Source of the DNA: Planctobacterium marinum
GTDB taxonomy: Bacteria; Pseudomonadota; Gammaproteobacteria; Enterobacterales; Alteromonadaceae
Length of the DNA: 64,000 nt
Assembly: GCF_036322805.1 (NCBI RefSeq)
Contig: NZ_AP027272.1
Location: forward strand, 1-64,000
Direction: 5' to 3'
Of this stretch, positions 56,922 through 64,000 are shown piece by piece; position 1 is the stretch's first letter, and each line of letters starts with the position of its first letter. Both the position numbers and the translations under genes were made by a program. A model generated the notes under the pieces. It was not told the origin of the DNA, made no database searches, and saw only the letters and a program-made list of their open reading frames with translations.

Positions 56922-57491
56922 CTATGCTGCCAATGGCCCAAGTAGCGCTTCTGTAGCGAGTTCCAATTCATCTGTGGCACCTGCAATGATGCCAGTTACG
57001 GCAAAACCCTGCACATAATTACACAGTTGCAGCGCCGTTGCTTCAATATTGATATCAGCGCGAACCTGTTTGTGCTCAATGGCGCGCTCCAGGCAGCCGA
57101 TAAAACCAATTTCTAATTGGTCCACATAATGCCGACCAATACTGCGTACGTGTTTGTCATCATAGCCTAGCTCTGTCACCGTATTCACCAATAAGCAGCC
57201 TTTGCCTTTCACCAGGCTGACATAGTCATTAAAAAACTGAGTAATGGAGCTTAAACCTTGATTGCGTTCCAGGTTACCGAGTATTTGCTGCAGAACGGTG
57301 GCCTGGTAGTGTGCTAATACCTTGTACAAAAAAGACTGTTTGGAGCCAAACTCCAGATAAAAGCCCCGGCGATTAAAGCCGGTGCGGGCGATAATTTCGT
57401 CCATTACGGCGCCATTGTAGCCGTGCTCTAAGAAAATCTGCACGGCTTCGGTGAGTACTTCATCAACATCGTATTGTGGTCTTCTCGCCAT
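56922..57491 (-). CDS. TetR family transcriptional regulator
   Basis: A 189-aa TetR protein. The helix-turn-helix contains GAVMDEIIARTGFNRRGFYLEFGSKQSFLYK; the C-terminal part (YVSLVKGKGCLLVNTVTELG) resembles AcrR/NemR-like members that act on efflux or detoxification genes. It is divergent from the M28 peptidase gene with 174 bp between, and no efflux pump gene is adjacent. The target could be itself, its partner TetR gene or the peptidase. Confidence 0.92.
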   Translation of the reverse strand: MARRPQYDVDEVLTEAVQIFLEHGYNGAVMDEIIARTGFNRRGFYLEFGSKQSFLYKVLAHYQATVLQQILGNLERNQGLSSITQFFNDYVSLVKGKGCLLVNTVTELGYDDKHVRSIGRHYVDQLEIGFIGCLERAIEHKQVRADINIEATALQLCNYVQGFAVTGIIAGATDELELATEALLGPLAA

Positions 57492-57665
57492 TTATACGGT
57501 TCCTAAGAATAGCTGTTCTCTTAGCATAAATTATCAACAATGCCTGTCAAGCTGGAAAAAAAGAAACTTATGCCCTAAGGTAGGCGGCATGCGAACACAT
57601 GGCTCTAATGCGACATGATAAGCCGGTGCTCGAAAAACCAACCCATTCTGGAACGATAAGCCTCT

Positions 57666-59288
57666 ATGAAAAAAATAAAACTCACTCTTTGTTTGCTGCT
57701 CGGTGCATTTATCAGCACTGCCAGCCATGCTGACATTCTTAAAGCGGATGACAGCCGTATAAAAGCGCATTTGCGCTTCTTATCTCACGATTTGCTTGAG
57801 GGCCGTGATACTGGCTCGCAAGGATTGGAAATTGCCTCTTTGTACATTGCTTCACAGTTTGAGCAGTATGGCTTGTTACCCGCAGGTGACAATGGTAGTT
57901 ACATGCAACGCGTTACCTTTCGCCAGTCTTTTCTTGATCAGGACTCGCCTGAATTTGTATTGAACAAAGGTGGCGAGACAACAGAGCTGAAATATCCGAA
58001 AGAGTTTTTGGTTAGCCCCAGTGCAATGTATGAAGATGCCCATGTTTCAGGGGAATTGGTCTTTGTCGGATACGGAATTATTGCTCCAGAACTGGAGCAC
58101 AATGATTATGCGGGGCTTGATGTCGAGGGTAAAATAGTGGTGATGTTGTCAGGCAAGCCACAGTCTTTCCCCAGTGAAGAGGGGGCTCATTTCGCTTCGG
58201 GTTATCAGAAGGGCAGATATGCTGCTGAAAACGGAGCAATTGGTACGATTTCAATCCCGACGCCACGCAGCGAAAAAGCGCGTCCCTACGAGCGTTCATT
58301 AAATTATATCCACGTACCACGTGTGCGCTGGTTAAAAGAAGATGGTATGCCTGCAAACACCTTTGCTGAACTCAAAAATGGCGCTTCTTTAAGCCCTGAA
58401 ACAGCGAAAATGTTGTTTGCTGGTGAGAAAATGAGCCTTGAAGATATCTACGCAGAACTGGAAGATGATAAATCTCCCAAAGGTTTTGCCATGCAATCCA
58501 GTATCGAGTTGAGCAAAAAGAGCGAGTTCAAAGAAATTACCAGCCCTAATGTAGTGGCAATTTTGCCTGGCAGCGATCCTGAGTTGGCGAAAGAGTATGT
58601 CTCTTTTTCTGCCCACCACGATCATATTGGTATCGCCAAAACGGTTGAAAAAGACAAGATCAATAACGGCGCCTTGGACAATGCCAGCGGCACCTCAGTG
58701 TTGTTAGAAACTGCGCGTTTGTTAGCTCAAGCTCCGGCACCGAAGCGCTCAATTTTGTTTGTAGCAGTAACGGGCGAAGAAAAAGGGCTACTGGGTTCGG
58801 ACTATTATGCGCAAAACCCAACGGTGCCAATTGAAAGTATTGTGGCTAACGTCAATCTCGATATGCCAGTGCTGACTTACGAGTTTGCCGATGTGATTGC
58901 CTTCGGTGCAGAACACAGTAGTTTGAAAGCATCAGTGACCGCTGCCGCTAAATACCATGACTTAACTCTCGGACCTGATCCAATGCCCGATCAGGCGATT
59001 TTCACCCGCTCAGACCACTACAGCTTTGTTAAACAAGGTGTACCCTCTGTATTTGTAATCCCCGGTTGGACTGCTGTCGATCCTGAAGTAGATGGCGCTA
59101 AGAAGTTTGGTGAATTTTTCGGTAAGTGTTACCACAAACCTTGTGACGAATTCTCCGAAGACTTCAATTGGAAAGCGGCTGTGAAATTTGCGGAAGTGAA
59201 TATTCAGATAGGCCAAACCATTGCAAATCAAATGGAAAAGCCCACCTGGAATGACGATAGCTTCTTCGGTAATACCTTTGGACGCTAA
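57666..59288 (+). CDS. secreted M28 family zinc aminopeptidase
   Basis: A 540-aa exported peptidase (signal peptide MKKIKLTLCLLLGAFISTASHA). The co-catalytic zinc centre is visible as SAHHDHIG (His), GALDNASGTSVLLE (Asp), TGEEKGLLGSDYY (catalytic Glu and ligand Glu), VNLDMPV (Asp) and SDHYSFVKQGVPSVFV (His). A PA-like domain (ISGELVFVGYGI to AENGAIGTISIPTP region) is inserted between the N-terminus and the catalytic core. It likely degrades peptides in the periplasm or medium. Followed by a bidirectional terminator. Confidence 0.93.
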   Translation: MKKIKLTLCLLLGAFISTASHADILKADDSRIKAHLRFLSHDLLEGRDTGSQGLEIASLYIASQFEQYGLLPAGDNGSYMQRVTFRQSFLDQDSPEFVLNKGGETTELKYPKEFLVSPSAMYEDAHVSGELVFVGYGIIAPELEHNDYAGLDVEGKIVVMLSGKPQSFPSEEGAHFASGYQKGRYAAENGAIGTISIPTPRSEKARPYERSLNYIHVPRVRWLKEDGMPANTFAELKNGASLSPETAKMLFAGEKMSLEDIYAELEDDKSPKGFAMQSSIELSKKSEFKEITSPNVVAILPGSDPELAKEYVSFSAHHDHIGIAKTVEKDKINNGALDNASGTSVLLETARLLAQAPAPKRSILFVAVTGEEKGLLGSDYYAQNPTVPIESIVANVNLDMPVLTYEFADVIAFGAEHSSLKASVTAAAKYHDLTLGPDPMPDQAIFTRSDHYSFVKQGVPSVFVIPGWTAVDPEVDGAKKFGEFFGKCYHKPCDEFSEDFNWKAAVKFAEVNIQIGQTIANQMEKPTWNDDSFFGNTFGR

Positions 59289-59302
59289 TACAATACGCCA
59301 TT

Positions 59303-59330
59303 AAAAAAGGCTGCGAATGCAGCCTTTTTT
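59303..59330. terminator. bidirectional terminator between M28 gene and slmA
   Basis: AAAAAAGGCTGC-GAAT-GCAGCCTTTTTT, suitable for both the plus-strand peptidase and the minus-strand slmA. Confidence 0.9.
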
Positions 59331-59352
59331 GTGACTATTTTACAGTCTCAAT

Positions 59353-59943
59353 TTAGCCAAAAAAACGCTCTCGCATAAACTTCCACTGCGCACCAAAGCC
59401 ATCTGTGGGACGGGCGCTGAACTCTGAACGCACAAACTGATTGATGCGGCCATCCACATAGCAAATCAGAATATTGGCAATCAATGTTTCGTCGGCAGGC
59501 AGGGCTTTGCCTTCGCGTAATTTACGCTCCCTCAGGATTTGTCTGAGTTGGGTTTCAAGGCGTTCGAAAAGCTGCGCAATGCGAGTGCGCAAGCGCTCCT
59601 GTTCACCCTGTAAGGCGTCACCGTTGAGAATACGGGTTATACCGGGGTTTTTCTCAGCAAAACCCAGAATCAAATGTAAGATTAACTGGCAGCGGTTACC
59701 GGTATCTTTTTCTTCATCGACAATCTTATTGATGCGGCTGAACAGGGTTTCTTCAATAAACTCTATTAAGCCTTCAAACATGCGCGCCTTACTGGGAAAG
59801 TGACGATAAAGTGCTGCTTCTGAAACGCCCACTTTTTCCGCCAATTTGGCCGTTGTTATACGTTGTCCATGATGGGTTTCCAACATTACCGCGAGTGATT
59901 GCAATATCTGGGCTTTGCGGTTGTTTTTACGAGTTGCTGGCAT
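59353..59943 (-). CDS. slmA: nucleoid occlusion factor SlmA
   Basis: A TetR-fold protein that binds chromosomal SBS sites and blocks FtsZ assembly over the nucleoid. From the ATG at 59943 ([14 protein letters not shown]) the product is 196 aa, close to E. coli SlmA (198). The helix-turn-helix [32 protein letters not shown] and the C-terminal [16 protein letters not shown] are typical. It follows dut, the conserved coaBC-dut-slmA order. Confidence 0.96.
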   Translation of the reverse strand: MPATRKNNRKAQILQSLAVMLETHHGQRITTAKLAEKVGVSEAALYRHFPSKARMFEGLIEFIEETLFSRINKIVDEEKDTGNRCQLILHLILGFAEKNPGITRILNGDALQGEQERLRTRIAQLFERLETQLRQILRERKLREGKALPADETLIANILICYVDGRINQFVRSEFSARPTDGFGAQWKFMRERFFG

Positions 59944-59974
59944 AATGGTGTCCTGAGGTATTCTCGTCCTTGGA

Positions 59975-60430
59975 TTAATGCGTGCCAGAGGAGCCAAAGC
60001 CGCCCTGACCTCTTTCGCTTTCGGTAAATTCTTCTACGACTTCAAATTGTGCCTGAATTACTGGCAGTATCACAAGCTGAGCAATGCGTTCGCCGGGATT
60101 AATTTGCTGGCTTTGTTGCCCTCTATTCCAGACTGACACCATCAGTTGCCCTTGGTAATCAGAATCGATTAACCCTACCAGGTTACCCAGCACTAAGCCT
60201 TTTTTATGGCCAAGTCCAGAGCGCGGTAAAATGGTGGCACATAAGCCAGGATCGCCTATATACATGGCTAGGCCGGTGGGTATTAGCTCGGTTTGACCTG
60301 GCTCCAGGGTTAATGTGTTATCCAAACAGGCACGCAGATCCATACCGGCTGAACCCGGTGTGGCGTATTCTGGCAGTGGAAATTCATTACCCAGTCGTGG
60401 GTCCAGTATTTTAAGGTCGATTTTGTGCAT
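59975..60430 (-). CDS. dut: dUTP diphosphatase
   Basis: Hydrolyses dUTP to dUMP and pyrophosphate, keeping uracil out of DNA. From the ATG at 60430 the product is 151 aa, as in E. coli. The five dUTPase motifs are present: [54 protein letters not shown] and GQGGFGSSG. The coaBC stop (60432) lies 1 bp before its start. The frame extending to 60463 lies inside coaBC and is not needed. Confidence 0.97.
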   Translation of the reverse strand: MHKIDLKILDPRLGNEFPLPEYATPGSAGMDLRACLDNTLTLEPGQTELIPTGLAMYIGDPGLCATILPRSGLGHKKGLVLGNLVGLIDSDYQGQLMVSVWNRGQQSQQINPGERIAQLVILPVIQAQFEVVEEFTESERGQGGFGSSGTH

Positions 60431-60431
60431 A

Positions 60432-61637
60432 TCAGCTGTGTTTCTGGTTAAATCGTTGTGCAACTGCTTCTAATAATTGCAGCGCAATTTGTTGTTTATT
60501 CGCCTTTGCCAATGGTTGCTCACCATCCGCCCAATACAAAGTGAGCGCGTTTTCATCACTATTAAAGCCAATGTCTGAACGCGATACGTCGTTTGCGGCA
60601 ATTAAGTCTAACTTTTTACGGGCCAGCTTATCCTTGGCATATTGCGCCACATTTTGCGTTTCAGCGGCGAAGCCAACAGTAAAAGGTGGTTTGGGTAACG
60701 CTGCCACCGAAGCAAGAATATCGGGATTTCTAACAAAAGTAAGTGTTAACTCAATATTACTTTTTTTAATCTTGTGATCAACTGCTTGTGTTGGTTTGTA
60801 ATCCGCTACAGCTGCACAGCCAATAAATATATCGCAATCTTGCACTTCTGCCATTACCGCGCTTAACATTTCTTCCGCAGTATTCACTTTGTGCAGTGAT
60901 GCTTGTGTGGGGGCATTAAGATTAACCGGGCCGGACACCAGGCAAACTTCCGCTCCGAGTTTAAGTGCTGCCTCTGCAATCGCATAGCCCATTTTTCCGG
61001 AGCTGTGATTACTCATGTAGCGCACCGGATCAATATGCTCACGGGTAGGACCCGCGGTAATGATGACTTTTTTACCGGCCAGTAATTGGCTGCTGGTTTG
61101 CGAATCTAATAACTCAGCAATCTCTTCTGGTTCTATCATTCTGCCCGGTCCAATGTCGCCACAGGCTTGTTCTCCTTGGTCCGGGCCGATGAAACTGACA
61201 TTGCGTTTAGCCAAGATTGCTAAATTCTCCTGGGTTGCCGGGGCACGCCACATTTGCTGGTTCATGGCCGGGGCTAAGTGAATTGGTGCTGTGGTGGCTA
61301 ATACCAAGGTAGTGAGAAGATCATCTGCCAGGCCGTGGGTCAATTTGGCAATGGTATTGGCAGTTGCTGGCGCAATCAGTAATAGATCTGCCCATTTGGC
61401 CAGTTCTATATGTCCCATAGCCGCCTCTGCGGCAGGGTCGAGTAAATCATCGGAGACAATATTGCCAGAGACGGCTTGCAGGGAAAGAGGACTAACAAAC
61501 TCTTTGGCGGATTGAGTTAAAACCACTCTGACGTTGGCGCCTCGCGCTTTGAGTTTACGCACCAGATCAGGCGTTTTATAAGCCGCGATTCCACCGCTGA
61601 TACCCAGAAGAATATTGGTGTTGAGCAAAGATCCCAT
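60432..61637 (-). CDS. coaBC: bifunctional phosphopantothenoylcysteine synthetase/decarboxylase
   Basis: Two consecutive steps of coenzyme A synthesis. The 401-aa protein has the FMN-dependent CoaC part (about 1-185; [60 protein letters not shown]) and the CoaB part (about 190-401; [60 protein letters not shown]). It is divergent from radC with 130 bp between, and is followed by dut and slmA. Confidence 0.97.
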   Translation of the reverse strand: MGSLLNTNILLGISGGIAAYKTPDLVRKLKARGANVRVVLTQSAKEFVSPLSLQAVSGNIVSDDLLDPAAEAAMGHIELAKWADLLLIAPATANTIAKLTHGLADDLLTTLVLATTAPIHLAPAMNQQMWRAPATQENLAILAKRNVSFIGPDQGEQACGDIGPGRMIEPEEIAELLDSQTSSQLLAGKKVIITAGPTREHIDPVRYMSNHSSGKMGYAIAEAALKLGAEVCLVSGPVNLNAPTQASLHKVNTAEEMLSAVMAEVQDCDIFIGCAAVADYKPTQAVDHKIKKSNIELTLTFVRNPDILASVAALPKPPFTVGFAAETQNVAQYAKDKLARKKLDLIAANDVSRSDIGFNSDENALTLYWADGEQPLAKANKQQIALQLLEAVAQRFNQKHS

Positions 61638-61767
61638 AGAAGAAATGATGTTGTTCTTTTTCGACTAATTATGTAGATTAACACGAAAGCACAGGAACTG
61701 CTTTGTTAATACTGTTAACCAGCGCTATTTTTGAATAAAAATTTTGCTTCATACATGGAATGTAACG

Positions 61768-62442
61768 ATGAAATTATCTCAATGGCCTGAGGCGGAAAGA
61801 CCTCGCGAAAAACTACTCAATTTAGGTCCTCAATCTCTCAGTGACGCTGAATTATTAGCGATATTTTTACGCACTGGTATTCCCGGTTTTAATGCCGTTG
61901 AATTGGCGCGTCAATTGCTGGTGGAATTCGGCTCTGTAAAGCGTTTGTTAAGCGCCAACCTGGGACAATTCTGCCAAGGTAAAGGGTTAGGCAAAGCTAA
62001 ATTTGTGCAACTGCAGGCGGTATTAGAGCTTTCTCGTAGATATTTTGAGTCTGAGCCTCAAAGCAAAACACAATTTACCTCCTCGTCGTTTACTAGTGAA
62101 TTTATCAGTCGAAGAATGGCTGGTTACAGCCAAGAGGTGTTTGCCATGCTGATGTTAGACTCTCAGCATCAGTATCTGCATTTTCAGCCGGTTTTCTTTG
62201 GCACTATTAATGCCGCTCCTGTTTACCCAAGGGAGCTGGTTAAACTTGCGCTTTCTTACAATGCTGCAGCCGTTGTTTTGGCTCACAATCACCCTTCGGG
62301 TATCGCTGAGCCGAGTCAGGCTGACAAACATATCACTCTGCGTATTGTGCAAGCCATGGAGTTAATGGATATTCGGGTGCTAGACCACATTGTGATAGGC
62401 GATGGGCAACATACATCAATGGCAGAGCGGGGAATGATGTAA
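61768..62442 (+). CDS. radC: RadC family JAB-domain protein
   Basis: A 224-aa protein from the ATG at 61768 (MKLSQWPEAERPREKLLNLG). It has an N-terminal helix-hairpin-helix segment and a C-terminal JAB/MPN metalloprotease-like domain (AAVVLAHNHPSGIAEPSQAD, H-x-H...D ligands; LLDHI-like VLDHIVIG). The molecular activity of RadC is not established despite its name. It precedes rpmB-rpmG, the usual gammaproteobacterial order. Confidence 0.95.
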   Translation: MKLSQWPEAERPREKLLNLGPQSLSDAELLAIFLRTGIPGFNAVELARQLLVEFGSVKRLLSANLGQFCQGKGLGKAKFVQLQAVLELSRRYFESEPQSKTQFTSSSFTSEFISRRMAGYSQEVFAMLMLDSQHQYLHFQPVFFGTINAAPVYPRELVKLALSYNAAAVVLAHNHPSGIAEPSQADKHITLRIVQAMELMDIRVLDHIVIGDGQHTSMAERGMM

Positions 62443-62476
62443 AGTGTTGAAAATGGCTCATTAATTCAACTTTTAC

Positions 62477-62505
62477 TTGAATCTGCTGATTTTATACTGT
62501 ATAAA
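62477..62505 (+). promoter_or_regulatory. sigma-70 promoter of rpmB-rpmG
   Basis: TTGAAT and TATAAA separated by 17 bp, with a GC-rich start region GTGCGCCC. It should give a leader of about 85 nt in front of rpmB. Confidence 0.7.
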
Positions 62506-62597
62506 GTGCGCCCTCTTGTATGAGCATCTTCTGACCAGCGGCAATTTGCCGAGTTGAAAAGGTCGGGTTAAGTAAGTAATTTTTGGAGACAACAACA

Positions 62598-62834
62598 ATG
62601 TCCAGAGTATGTCAAGTTACTGGCAAACGCCCTGCGGTAGGTAACAACCGCTCTCACGCGAACAACGCAACGCGTCGTCGCTTTTTGCCAAACCTACAAT
62701 CTCACCGTTTTTGGGTTGAGTCTGAAAACCGTTTCGTTAAACTGCGTGTTTCTACTAAAGGCATGCGTATTATCGATAAGAAAGGCATCGATTCAGTATT
62801 AACTGAAATGCGTGCTCGCGGCGAAAAAGTTTAA
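62598..62834 (+). CDS. rpmB: 50S ribosomal protein L28
   Basis: A 78-aa basic ribosomal protein beginning [20 protein letters not shown], with [20 protein letters not shown] and [13 protein letters not shown]. It sits 12 bp before rpmG. GGAG at 62585-62588 precedes the ATG; the upstream in-frame TTG is not used. Confidence 0.98.
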   Translation: MSRVCQVTGKRPAVGNNRSHANNATRRRFLPNLQSHRFWVESENRFVKLRVSTKGMRIIDKKGIDSVLTEMRARGEKV

Positions 62835-62846
62835 GGAGTCTGAGTT

Positions 62847-63002
62847 ATGCGCGATAAAATTAAATTAGTATCTACAGCTAACACAGGCTATTACTACACG
62901 ACAGACAAAAACAAGCGTAACATGCCGGGCAAAATGGAGATCAAAAAGTACGATCCCGTTGTTCGCAAACACGTGCTTTTTAAGGAAGCAAAGATTAAGT
63001 AA
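62847..63002 (+). CDS. rpmG: 50S ribosomal protein L33
   Basis: A 51-aa basic protein, [20 protein letters not shown] followed by [20 protein letters not shown] and [11 protein letters not shown]. It lacks the Cys pairs of zinc-binding L33 variants, so it is the zinc-free type. Preceded by AAGGAG and followed by a terminator at 63025. Confidence 0.98.
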   Translation: MRDKIKLVSTANTGYYYTTDKNKRNMPGKMEIKKYDPVVRKHVLFKEAKIK

Positions 63003-63024
63003 TCTTTTTGGTTTTTGTCTCCCG

Positions 63025-63051
63025 AAAAACCCGGTTAATTCCGGGTTTTTT
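63025..63051 (+). terminator. terminator of rpmB-rpmG
   Basis: AAAAACCCGG-TTAATT-CCGGGTTTTTT, 23 bp after the rpmG stop. Confidence 0.92.
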
Positions 63052-63128
63052 GCGTTATCTCGCTGAAAAATTTTAATTTTTCTGTTAAATCGTTACACTG
63101 CTTCCATCGCAACTCATTTATCAATTCA

Positions 63129-63596
63129 ATGCTCAGACTCAGCCATCGCGCCTGGAACAATGTCGTTATTCTGGCCATGTTATTTATGGTTTATCTGTTT
63201 ACCCTCAGCAATGACATGATTAACAGCGATGAGGACACCCCTGAAGAGCTTATGCCACTTTTTCCACCTTTTAGTGTCATCATGACATTAGATTTTGGTA
63301 TCGCACGCATAGAGCGAATAGGACAGGATTGGCGCATTCAGGATAACGCAGAAGCGCCACTCAATGATCTCGTGCAAATCAGTGAAAACTGGCGCACGTT
63401 AGAGGTGCGTCCTGCAGCAATCACGCCAGAGCAATCCCCTTATATCGTCTCTGTATTACTGGCGGGTGAAGATAAAAAGCGGGTATTTCAGCTGTTTCCT
63501 GAAGAGAGCGGGCTCATTCTACATTCCAGTGGTCAAAATTATCAGGTCGACAATATCGCCATCGAGTCTCTATTTCCCATCGCTTTGGTGGATTAG
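63129..63596 (+). CDS. unknown membrane-anchored protein
   Basis: A 155-aa protein with one N-terminal transmembrane helix (about 9-27, WNNVVILAMLFMVYLFTLSN) and a soluble domain containing MTLDFGIARIERIGQDWRIQ, ENWRTLEVRPAAI and VDNIAIESLFPIALVD. The beta-rich pattern (IARIERIG...W) hints at a small barrel or PH-like fold. I do not recognise a named family. It is convergent with the next gene, the two stop codons being adjacent. Confidence 0.7.
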   Translation: MLRLSHRAWNNVVILAMLFMVYLFTLSNDMINSDEDTPEELMPLFPPFSVIMTLDFGIARIERIGQDWRIQDNAEAPLNDLVQISENWRTLEVRPAAITPEQSPYIVSVLLAGEDKKRVFQLFPEESGLILHSSGQNYQVDNIAIESLFPIALVD

Positions 63597-63597
63597 G

Positions 63598-63912
63598 TTA
63601 AAAACCAACAAAGCAGCGCTGGAGAGTGAATAGCAATAACACTATGAGCATCGCTAAAATCACAACTTTACTTATAGATAACAGTTTGCTTAACAGACCC
63701 AGTTTTACGATAACGACAGCATAAAAAACAGATTCTAACGCCAACTTAGTCGTTACCAGTGATGTGATGGGGTGGCGGGAATAATCGATGAAATACTCAA
63801 AAGCCAGAAACCACAATCCTTGCCAGGCAACCCAAATTGGTAAAAAGCGAAACCATAATAGTCGATAAAAGGTCGCCTTGGGCGGTCGCTCTATTTTTGG
63901 CATTGACTGCAA
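63598..63912 (-). CDS. unknown small three-helix membrane protein
   Basis: A 104-aa protein with about three hydrophobic helices (residues about 24-44, 60-77 and 79-98). It is read right after mutM, overlapping its stop by 13-22 bp depending on whether the ATG at 63903 (MPKIERPP) or at 63912 is used. No family recognised. Confidence 0.6.
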   Translation of the reverse strand: MQSMPKIERPPKATFYRLLWFRFLPIWVAWQGLWFLAFEYFIDYSRHPITSLVTTKLALESVFYAVVIVKLGLLSKLLSISKVVILAMLIVLLLFTLQRCFVGF

Positions 63913-64000
63913 TAAACAGAACTGCGATTAGACAGGCGGATCTCTTTTAGTGTTGTTGCACAATTAGGGCAGGGCTCACCCTTGCGGCCATAAACTAACA
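63891..64000 (-). CDS. mutM: 3' end of formamidopyrimidine-DNA glycosylase (partial)
   Basis: The last 35 codons read [35 protein letters not shown] and a TAG stop at 63891. This is the C-terminal C4 zinc finger (CPNC...CSQC) of MutM/Fpg, which removes 8-oxoguanine from DNA. The 5' part lies beyond the window edge. The position near rpmB-rpmG and radC is conserved in gammaproteobacteria. Confidence 0.92.
   Translation of the reverse strand, partial: LVYGRKGEPCPNCATTLKEIRLSNRSSVYCSQCQK

Noticed and set aside
59943-59997. Longer SlmA N-terminus ([15 protein letters not shown])
   Set aside because: It overlaps the 3' end of dut and extends beyond the family start; [10 protein letters not shown] at 59943 matches SlmA.

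Overview
The window looks like a chromosomal segment of a marine gammaproteobacterium of the order Alteromonadales (Alteromonas/Paraglaciecola/Glaciecola-like). This is inferred from the dnaA-dnaN-recF-gyrB start, the conserved polA-spf-engB and trkA-rsmB-fmt-def / dprA-smg-yrdD-tsaC-hemF-aroE blocks, DUF2489 next to yihI, SlmA-dut-coaBC-radC-rpmBG-mutM, moderate to low GC, and a large TonB-dependent receptor. Nearly all of it is core genome. I see no prophage, transposase, CRISPR array or tRNA gene.

Layout. 1-6.2 kb: replication initiation operon dnaA, dnaN, recF, gyrB. 6.2-12.6 kb: a small lipoprotein, glyS/glyQ, DUF2489, yihI, cytochrome c4, engB, and a possible 44-codon membrane ORF. 12.6-16.3 kb: a shortened Spot 42 RNA (spf) with a near-ideal promoter, polA, and an AT-rich gap holding two perfect DnaA boxes. 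16.3-22.4 kb: TonB-dependent receptor, YtoQ-like protein, and the potassium uptake pair trkH/trkA. 22.4-31.7 kb: rsmB (probably started at AUU), fmt and def face a LysM protein, dprA (frameshifted), smg, yrdD, tsaC, hemF, aroE, then a convergent gamma-carbonic anhydrase.

31.7-37.9 kb: an rRNA operon (16S-23S-5S, no spacer tRNA) with two tandem GC-discriminator promoters. A two-unit, ~250-bp imperfect tandem repeat after the 5S gene carries a remnant of the 5S tail plus terminator. 37.9-43.7 kb: a lone sulfotransferase, a YjbEFGH/GfcABCD-type exopolysaccharide secretion cluster with an unusual cysteine-containing first protein, and an unknown membrane protein. 43.7-49 kb: the SOS mutagenesis cassette imuA-imuB-dnaE2 under a textbook LexA box; the unknown membrane protein lies 29-50 bp behind dnaE2 and may be a fourth cistron. 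49-53.9 kb: an EVE-domain protein, then an unknown secreted protein with a sigma-54-type promoter, divergent from a histidine kinase/sigma-54 activator pair; the three may form one regulatory circuit. 53.9-59.3 kb: DUF885 peptidase-like protein, DUF1820, two TetR regulators and an M28 peptidase. 59.3-64 kb: slmA, dut, coaBC, radC, rpmB, rpmG, two small unknown membrane proteins and the 3' end of mutM.

Most interesting: the sigma-54/two-component locus at 49.6-53.3 kb, the non-canonical start of rsmB, the dprA frameshift at an A7 run, the compact Spot 42 RNA, the cysteine-containing YjbE-like protein with an internal terminator, and the duplicated terminator module behind the rRNA operon. No wholly new defence or mobile system could be supported.
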